A stretch of 64,000 bases of DNA, taken from positions 62,001 to 126,000 of the forward strand of contig CANMHT010000010.1 in NCBI GenBank assembly GCA_947497755.1. The letters run 5' to 3'. This DNA is from an uncultured Polaribacter sp. (lineage in GTDB: Bacteria > Bacteroidota > Bacteroidia > Flavobacteriales > Flavobacteriaceae). The translations under genes were made by a program, and so were the position numbers. Of this stretch, positions 58,868-64,000 are shown piece by piece. The notes under the pieces were generated by a model that did no database searches, was not told the DNA's origin, and saw only the letters and a program-made list of their open reading frames with translations. Numbering within the stretch: position 1 is the first letter of the stretch; each line of letters starts with the position of its first letter.

Positions 58868-59668
58868 ATGCCCAAAACTCCCATTACGTATTATGGAGGC
58901 AAGATCAATCTTGTCTCTGAAATAGTACCCTTACTACCCAAACATAAAGTCTATGTTGAACCTTACTTTGGAGGCGGTGCTATTTTTTTCGCAAAAGAAC
59001 CGTCACAAGCAGAAGTTATCAATGACCTTAATGCAATGGTAGTTAATTTCTATAACGTAGTTAAGTCATCTGATTTTTCTAAACTCAAAGAAAAGATTGA
59101 AGGTACATTATTTTCAAGAGCAACGTATTCTGTAGCTCTAGCTATTTATCGTTTGCCACACTTGTTTAACAAAGTTCAACGTGCTTGGGCATTTTATGTA
59201 GGAACGAATATGGGGTTCTCATGTCAGATTGGATCGTGGGGATATGACAAATACAGTAAACGTGTCAAAGCATTTAGAAATAAGAAGTTACTATTTGATG
59301 AGTCTATTCAAAAAAGACTAGAACAAGTTCAAATTGAACATTTGGATGCTTTGAAAATTATTCAAAACAGAGACGGAGAAGATGTGATGTTCTATTTAGA
59401 TCCTCCGTACCCAAACTCGAATCAGGGACATTATTCTGGATTCAGCCAATATGATTTTGAGCAGCTATTAGCTGTGTTATCAACTATCAAAGGAAAATTT
59501 CTGTTGTCCTCTTATCCAAATGAAGCTTTGGAAAAATACACCAAAGAGTTTGGATGGAATACCAAAACTTTTGAAAAACCACTCTCTGCTCATAAATCAG
59601 AAAACGGAAAAGCACGTCCTCGTAAAATTGAGGTACTAACTGCTAACTATCCATTAGACAAAACTTAA
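58868..59668 (+). CDS. Dam-like DNA adenine methyltransferase (D12 class)
   Basis: The 266-residue protein has TPITYYGGKINLVSEIVPLLPKH with the SAM site YVEPYFGGGAIFF (motif I), INDLN and the catalytic motif DPPYPNSNQGHYSGF. This is the layout of D12-class N6-adenine methyltransferases, often solitary on mobile elements where they guard against restriction or regulate transfer. No restriction gene is next to it. An ATG at 58863 is in a different frame; 58868 is the only sensible start. Confidence 0.93.
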   Translation: MPKTPITYYGGKINLVSEIVPLLPKHKVYVEPYFGGGAIFFAKEPSQAEVINDLNAMVVNFYNVVKSSDFSKLKEKIEGTLFSRATYSVALAIYRLPHLFNKVQRAWAFYVGTNMGFSCQIGSWGYDKYSKRVKAFRNKKLLFDESIQKRLEQVQIEHLDALKIIQNRDGEDVMFYLDPPYPNSNQGHYSGFSQYDFEQLLAVLSTIKGKFLLSSYPNEALEKYTKEFGWNTKTFEKPLSAHKSENGKARPRKIEVLTANYPLDKT

Positions 59669-59708
59669 TAATAATCAGCGGTGATTCACCGCATTAAATT
59701 TTACACAA

Positions 59709-60311
59709 ATGAATATTACAACTCATCAGGTAATACAGCATTTTTTGAATGTGTTACTTGAGAAATTACAGAACGAAAAAGTACATGAACTCGATAGTTT
59801 TTTCGGTGATTATTTCACTAAAGACGAGATCATTGCCATGTTACAAAATGTTTATGGAGATAGTTTAGAGGAACATGTGAAAATTGATTCACAAGATAAT
59901 TCAGAACTCTTAACATTCCTCTCTGATGTTGATGTATTACAGTTCTATATGCAAAGATGGAAATTAGACACTCAGCAAAGTACTGCACTACATCCTGTTG
60001 AAGTCATGAAAACCTTAGAACAGCTAGGTCTTCAAACGCATTATTTAGCTTCTAAAGCTATTGCATTTTGGGATGAATATGACCACTCGAATTATCGCTC
60101 ATTGCAAATCAAAGCTGGAAAGATTAAACGCGTGTATGGTATTTATGACACCATGGTTAAACAACAAGATGTTTATCAGATTACCAGTCAACCTAAACGC
60201 TTTTTTGAAAGCTATGATTTAGCTAAGGAAAAACTACAGGAGTTTATTGATAGCGGAACTTTTAAAGAAGATGAAATACATATTCTTTATAGATACTTAA
60301 GTCTATCATGA
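59709..60311 (+). CDS. Hypothetical helical protein, paralogue of the 60475 product
   Basis: The 200-residue protein has an N-terminal part (HFLNVLLEKLQNEKVHELDSFFGDYFTKDEIIAMLQNVYGDSLEE, then DVDVLQFYMQRWKLD) that aligns with the whole of the 60475 protein. The C-terminal half is helical with KAGKIKRVYGIYDTMVKQQDVY. No signal peptide or known domain. It follows the methylase gene by 40 bases and overlaps the next small gene by 4 bases. Confidence 0.65.
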   Translation: MNITTHQVIQHFLNVLLEKLQNEKVHELDSFFGDYFTKDEIIAMLQNVYGDSLEEHVKIDSQDNSELLTFLSDVDVLQFYMQRWKLDTQQSTALHPVEVMKTLEQLGLQTHYLASKAIAFWDEYDHSNYRSLQIKAGKIKRVYGIYDTMVKQQDVYQITSQPKRFFESYDLAKEKLQEFIDSGTFKEDEIHILYRYLSLS

Positions 60312-60499
60312 TAGAAGTATACGTAATCTTCTTAGCAGATGACCTAGGTAATTTTGACTGGGTATATACTCATCCAAAGCCATATTACTTAGATAAAAAA
60401 GAAGCTCAAAAAATAGTAGATGAGCTTATTAAAACTGAACACATTTCTAATTCTAAAATTAAAATCCGAACATTATGGAAATTCAAAAACAACAATTAG
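60308..60499 (+). CDS. Hypothetical small protein
   Basis: The 63-residue product (MIEVYVIFLADDLGNFDWVYTHPKPYYLDKKEAQKIVDEL) has an alpha/beta pattern with a possible ferredoxin-like start. It overlaps the previous gene (ATGA) and the next one by 25 bases, which supports its being a real gene of the operon. No family recognised. Confidence 0.6.
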   Translation: MIEVYVIFLADDLGNFDWVYTHPKPYYLDKKEAQKIVDELIKTEHISNSKIKIRTLWKFKNNN

Positions 60500-60843
60500 T
60501 TAAACTCTTTTCATTAATTTTAAAGAAAAGAGCCAGCGAAGATGCTGTAAAAACAAATGAAATTACTCCTTCATTATTAAAATTCTTTTCTCGTAAAGAG
60601 CTTATCGCTATTATCAAGTATCGTTTTGGCGGAAGTATTCCTAAAGAATACGACCTGATGGAAAAGGAAAATGAAGAATTACTAAGCCTTATTGAAGATG
60701 ATATGTATATCATTTCCTATGTCACACAAAAGTGGTGTGAAGAAGTAGCTAAAAAGCCTGAAAAGGTTTTAGCTACTAAAGTAATAGCCAATGAAAAGAA
60801 AACAACTTCTAAAACTACTAGTAATGAAAAAACAAAGAAGTAA
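60475..60843 (+). CDS. Hypothetical helical protein, paralogue of the 59709 product
   Basis: The 122-residue protein has LVKLFSLILKKRASEDAVKTNEITPSLLKFFSRKELIAIIKYRFGGSIPK and MYIISYVTQKWCEEV, which align with residues 8-90 of the 59709 protein. The C-terminus is a low-complexity basic tail (TKVIANEKKTTSKTTSNEKTKK). No known domain. Confidence 0.6.
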   Translation: MEIQKQQLVKLFSLILKKRASEDAVKTNEITPSLLKFFSRKELIAIIKYRFGGSIPKEYDLMEKENEELLSLIEDDMYIISYVTQKWCEEVAKKPEKVLATKVIANEKKTTSKTTSNEKTKK

Positions 60844-61273
60844 TCCTAATAGTTTTTCTAGATTAGAAAAGCAAAAAGCAATTGATGCTTTATTATGGAA
60901 AAACTTTGAAGCTAGAAATGAAGGTGTTTTTTATAAGTTATTTCAAAAGCAAGGAAAAGGTGATTTTGTAATTCAAAAAGCTAATACTCCTGAAGGCATG
61001 TATAATTTTTATAGTATTTGGGTTAGACGAAAAAATTACTCTAATATGAAATACGAACATATTAGAGAAATTTCCAAAGATGATGATCCTTTATATCATT
61101 GGGAAGAAATCAGAGGTTTATTTTCTTCTTTTGATGGAGAACTATTACGCTATATTCTTCATGCTAAAATTCCACTAGAAAAGTTTATTCGATATGAATT
61201 GGCTTCTCGTGGATTTGATGAAGACCACAATTGGTGTGGTTTTGAGAAAGCTAAAAAGATTTGGCTTACATAA
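60824..61273 (+). CDS. Hypothetical protein at the end of the radC operon
   Basis: The ATG at 60824 (MKKQRSNPNSFSRLEK) is preferred over 60791, which would overlap more of the previous gene. The 149-residue protein is mixed alpha/beta with a basic N-terminus and the aromatic-rich MYNFYSIWVRRKNYSNMKYEHI. No signal peptide, membrane segment or family recognised. A terminator follows at 61284. Confidence 0.6.
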   Translation: MKKQRSNPNSFSRLEKQKAIDALLWKNFEARNEGVFYKLFQKQGKGDFVIQKANTPEGMYNFYSIWVRRKNYSNMKYEHIREISKDDDPLYHWEEIRGLFSSFDGELLRYILHAKIPLEKFIRYELASRGFDEDHNWCGFEKAKKIWLT

Positions 61274-61283
61274 TTTTATACAA

Positions 61284-61307
61284 AAAAACCACCCTTGAGG
61301 TGGTTTT
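61284..61307. terminator. Rho-independent terminator
   Basis: AAAAACCACC and GGTGGTTTTT form a stem with a short loop (CTTGA), 10 bases beyond the stop codon of the previous gene. T's follow on the plus strand and A/T tracts on the minus strand. Confidence 0.85.
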
Positions 61308-61338
61308 TATTTTTGATTAAATTAAACAAGTAAAATGT

Positions 61339-61599
61339 TTAGAAAGCAGCAATGCCTAAAATGATAAACATTATACCAACCAATGCTACACTTAGGCCTC
61401 TAAATCGATTATAGTCTCTAGCTTGTTTTTCACTAAATAATGATTTTTCATTATGCTCCCACATTCTTCCCTTACTCATTAGTGATTTAAGAAACTTAGA
61501 ACTAAAAACAATTTTAAACCCTATAAAGGTAGTTATAAATCCTATTACTATTGATAAGTATTGCCAGTATGGCTGTATTATTTTTATAAAATCATTCAT
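61339..61599 (-). CDS. Small two-helix membrane protein, tandem family member 1
   Basis: The 86-residue product has a leading IIQPYWQYLSIVIGFITTFIGFKIVF helix and a trailing SVALVGIMFIILGIAAF helix, with a charged loop between. It aligns along its length with the next gene (61637-61897): PYWQYL...G...F..F, and a C-terminal GLSVALVGIMFIILGIAAF against IRSLLVGLVLIIFGIVSL. Function unknown; the tandem family near an Rhs toxin gene could be immunity proteins. Confidence 0.65.
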   Translation of the reverse strand: MNDFIKIIQPYWQYLSIVIGFITTFIGFKIVFSSKFLKSLMSKGRMWEHNEKSLFSEKQARDYNRFRGLSVALVGIMFIILGIAAF

Positions 61600-61636
61600 A
61601 TTCCTAATGTTAATAAAAGTTATATCACACGGGGTT

Positions 61637-61897
61637 TTATAAAGAAACTATACCAAAAATGATAAGTACTAAGCCAACTAATAAGGATCTTATTCCTCTA
61701 ACATATTTATCGTAATAATAAGAACTCTCTTCTGATAAAAAATCATCTTTTTCTGACTTCCAAAGAACTTTTCTTTGCTTTTCAACATACCCTTTTTGAA
61801 AAAGTAATTTAACTCCAAAAATAACGAATACGATACCTACAGATAGTAATAAATACTGCCAATACGGTTCTATTTTTTCTATTATATTATCTAACAT
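61637..61897 (-). CDS. Small two-helix membrane protein, tandem family member 2
   Basis: The 86-residue product (NIIEKIEPYWQYLLLSVGIVFVIFGVKLLFQKG...RGIRSLLVGLVLIIFGIVSL) is a clear paralogue of the 61339 protein, with the same topology. It lies 37 bases from it and 8 bases from the third member, on the same strand, so all three are probably one transcript from the Rhs locus. Confidence 0.65.
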   Translation of the reverse strand: MLDNIIEKIEPYWQYLLLSVGIVFVIFGVKLLFQKGYVEKQRKVLWKSEKDDFLSEESSYYYDKYVRGIRSLLVGLVLIIFGIVSL

Positions 61898-61905
61898 TCT
61901 TTTGT

Positions 61906-62115
61906 TTATCTTAGAAATTCAAAAAGCGAAATGACTATGAGAGCAAATCCAGTTGCTGTTATTCTAATACCCCAAACGTGACTTTCTTTATTTTTTTCTT
62001 TTAAACCATTCTTAGACTTATCTGCATGTTTAGTTTTAAAGAATGTTCTTGAACCAAACAAAGTCAGCAGTATACCTATTATAAGAATTGAAGTGTAAAA
62101 ATATTTATCTGACAT
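61906..62115 (-). CDS. Small two-helix membrane protein, tandem family member 3
   Basis: The 69-residue product (YTSILIIGILLTLFGSRTFF, a charged loop and GIRITATGFALIVISLFEFL) has the same two-helix plan as the two following genes but lacks the PYWQYL lead. It is the shortest and most diverged member. The 150 bases between it and the 62266 gene are AT-rich and hold no gene. Confidence 0.6.
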   Translation of the reverse strand: MSDKYFYTSILIIGILLTLFGSRTFFKTKHADKSKNGLKEKNKESHVWGIRITATGFALIVISLFEFLR

Positions 62116-62265
62116 AATTATATTTTTTAATAAATTTTATTTATAACCAATAATATATATGCTCAGTAAATGCTGGTTTTTATTTACTAAATATAAGATT
62201 TAAAATCTTATATTTTTTTTACTTGATTAGCTCGATTAGTTTGATTTTCATCATTACTATTTTCA

Positions 62266-62598
62266 CTACAAAGCACAAGGGTGATTATACCCCTCACTAC
62301 ACCATGGAATATTATCAAATTTAAAAGAAAGCATAAACATAAAAGCAAACATGCTAATTAAAAATATGATTAAGAAAATCCTCCATTTCTTTCTTGTTTT
62401 TTTAGAAAATATAAATGGTGAAAAATATAAGATACTATACCCAATAAATAACCAATAGGTGTTGTCTTGTGACCAACCCCACTGACTCAAAAAAGTAACT
62501 TGAAGATACTTATACCCTATAAAGTCCGCAAGAAACATTATTAATACAGACCATAAAATAATTATTATAAAAGAAATTGTTTTTGTTTTAGAAATCAT
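62266..62598 (-). CDS. Membrane protein next to the Rhs metzincin gene, putative immunity protein
   Basis: The 110-residue product has three membrane helices (ISFIIIILWSVLIMFLADFIGY, YWLFIGYSILYFSPFIF and WRIFLIIFLISMFAFMFML). It starts 7 bases after the stop codon of the Rhs gene, which is the standard immunity position. No family recognised. Confidence 0.65.
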   Translation of the reverse strand: MISKTKTISFIIIILWSVLIMFLADFIGYKYLQVTFLSQWGWSQDNTYWLFIGYSILYFSPFIFSKKTRKKWRIFLIIFLISMFAFMFMLSFKFDNIPWCSEGYNHPCAL

Positions 62599-62605
62599 AT
62601 ATTTA

Positions 62606-64000
62606 TTAAGAACTTGTTGTTCTTTTCTTTATTTTTTCTCTTAATGTTTTTCCTACTTGTAAATTAATTTTCCGATCTCCTCTTTCATGAAATTCTGACA
62701 TAACACCATCTAATATTTCATTTATATTTTTTTGTTCAACATTACCTCCATGAACAGCCATAATATTATTCTCCCATCCGACATCTGGTTTTGTCTGTCT
62801 ACCAAAGAACCAATGACTTCCTTCAGAATAATTATCTATTAATCCTATTAAATGACCAAATTCATGATGAGATTCATCATACTTTGCTTTTACATCCCAT
62901 GCTCCAGTATAGCCATCACTTAAAACATATGAACTTGTTGTTCCAAACCATTTACTTTGTGCCTTAATAGCATTGTCTATACCATTCCTATCAAAATATT
63001 TACTTTGAGTTGGATCTCCTACTCCTGTATAAGAAACGTCTACATCAAAATCAACATCAAAAGTTTTATCTGAAATGGCGTCATAGTAGGTATTACCATT
63101 CCATGTATTTTTTATGTTATTTTCAAATCTTTGAGCTATAGCATTATTACCTTTTTTTCCCCATAAACTAATATTTGCTCTAACTGTAATTGTAGACTGA
63201 TCTATATCAATAACGGCTTCTGCATTTTCTCCATTATTATCTATATAAGCAATAGGGTTATTTCGAGCATAAGTGTATGTATTAAGTTGCTGTGGGTCTG
63301 TCAAAAACCGTTCGGATTCAAAGGTAGATGCGGGATCTTGAGAGATAAATCGTCCAATATTATTTTTATAATACCTCGCTCCTGCATAATGTAATCCTGT
63401 CGAAGCATCTTTGGTATACCCTGTATATTGCTTCGTCTCGTTATCTGCACCCACATCAACCCTTGTATCTCCAAATGGGTAGTAATCGAGTGTTTGTGTA
63501 ATTACTCCAGTAGTATCTGTAGTAATATTTGTTCCTCCTAAATGATCAGTATGAACATGGTTAAGTGTTCCGTTATCATCTGTAGCTACTAAAGTATCAG
63601 CAAGGTTAAGTGATACTTTTATCTCTCCATTTTTAACTTCATAGTTTGATGTTGGATAGATGGTAGTATCACCTCCCTCTACCAATTTAATTCTATCATT
63701 ATTATGATCATACTCGTAGCTTATTGTTGATGTTCCATCAGTCGATGATGTTAATTTATTTCGATAATCCCAAGAGTGTGTCCATACTCCATCATTAGTA
63801 AGGTTTCCGTTGTTGTCATAAGAATAACTTGTTCCTCCAATACCAGTTACTGCATGTGGGTTTGAATATCCACTATCAGTATACGTATAACTTACTCCAT
63901 TAAATGAGTTAATGTTTCCGATTAGAGAGTAAGTATATGTTCGCGAGTAATCTGCGGTGTTTGCAGTGTTTGTAACATTGGTTTCTGTTAATCGGTAGAG
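62606..64000 (-). CDS. Rhs/YD-repeat protein with C-terminal metzincin-like protease toxin, 5' end beyond the window
   Basis: The frame is open to the last base of the window; only the C-terminal 465 residues are visible. They contain YD-type repeats (SYSYDNNGNLTNDG, YRNKLTSSTDGT, YEYDHNNDRIKL), the core DYYPFGDTRVDVG, YTGYTKDASTGLHYAGARYYKNNIGRFISQDP and NNPIAYIDNNGEN. The last 200 residues are a toxin domain with the zinc motif HHEFGHLIGLID (HExxHxxGxxD, coded near 62849-62870) and a Met-turn-like NNIMAVHGG. This places it in the metzincin group. The next gene is a small membrane protein that may give immunity. Confidence 0.88.
   Translation of the reverse strand, partial: LYRLTETNVTNTANTADYSRTYTYSLIGNINSFNGVSYTYTDSGYSNPHAVTGIGGTSYSYDNNGNLTNDGVWTHSWDYRNKLTSSTDGTSTISYEYDHNNDRIKLVEGGDTTIYPTSNYEVKNGEIKVSLNLADTLVATDDNGTLNHVHTDHLGGTNITTDTTGVITQTLDYYPFGDTRVDVGADNETKQYTGYTKDASTGLHYAGARYYKNNIGRFISQDPASTFESERFLTDPQQLNTYTYARNNPIAYIDNNGENAEAVIDIDQSTITVRANISLWGKKGNNAIAQRFENNIKNTWNGNTYYDAISDKTFDVDFDVDVSYTGVGDPTQSKYFDRNGIDNAIKAQSKWFGTTSSYVLSDGYTGAWDVKAKYDESHHEFGHLIGLIDNYSEGSHWFFGRQTKPDVGWENNIMAVHGGNVEQKNINEILDGVMSEFHERGDRKINLQVGKTLREKIKKRTTSS

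Overview
The window is AT-rich DNA from a bacterium of phylum Bacteroidota, most likely a marine flavobacterium. The evidence is the Rhs cassette style (SYYPFGLKH-type core), promoter elements of the TAnnTTTG type, very weak Shine-Dalgarno sites, Bacteroidota-type mobilization genes (DUF2958, MobC-like and MobB-like relaxase, TraG-like coupling protein) and the overall codon use. I see no rRNA gene, no complete tRNA and no CRISPR array.

Region 1 (1-19.9 kb) looks like chromosome backbone. It holds the end of a formate dehydrogenase alpha gene with fdhD, a glycine-rich outer-membrane-like protein and an M19 dipeptidase lipoprotein. Next is a divergent type II secretion / type IV pilus-like machine. 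Its minus-strand arm has an FnIII-like lipoprotein, a secretin, a GspL-like and a GspM/PilO-like protein. Its plus-strand arm has a major pseudopilin, a GxGD prepilin peptidase, a GspE ATPase, a GspC/PilP-like protein, an unusual beta-helix-like protein, two minor pseudopilins and GspF. An XRE-S24 (LexA/CI-like) repressor then overlaps a DnaQ-GIY-YIG nuclease fusion.

Region 2 (19.9-26.7 kb) is a decaying polymorphic-toxin (Rhs) zone. It has Rhs C-terminal cassettes, small putative immunity genes and lipoproteins, and a REP-associated (RAYT/Y1) transposase bounded by inverted hairpin ends. Solo copies of those ends lie scattered through the zone.

Region 3 (26.7-35.7 kb) is a defence island on the minus strand: an Eco57I-like type IIG restriction-modification pair, then a Gabija-like pair of an OLD/TOPRIM nuclease and a UvrD-like helicase. 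A truncated ParE-like toxin remnant lies between the two systems.

Region 4 (35.8-54.3 kb) looks like an integrative mobilizable element. It has an overlapping pair of tyrosine recombinases (one missing the catalytic box I arginine), a AAA-type ATPase divergent from an XRE regulator across a clear operator and promoter, a mobilization operon whose relaxase is frameshifted at an A8 run, a large NACHT (STAND) NTPase likely to be antiviral, a third recombinase and a tRNA 3'-end remnant that probably marks an attachment site.

Region 5 (54.5-61.3 kb) is a second mobile module. It has a fourth recombinase, a RuvC-fold protein, an XRE regulator, a winged-helix replication-type protein, a TraG/VirD4-like ATPase, RadC, a Dam-like methylase and small unknown proteins. 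Neither mobile module contains VirB4-type mating-channel genes, so both look mobilizable rather than self-transmissible, at least within this window.

Region 6 (61.3-64 kb) is another Rhs locus. It has a C-terminal metzincin-like toxin, an adjacent membrane protein and a tandem family of small two-helix membrane proteins that could be immunity proteins. The Rhs gene runs off the window end.
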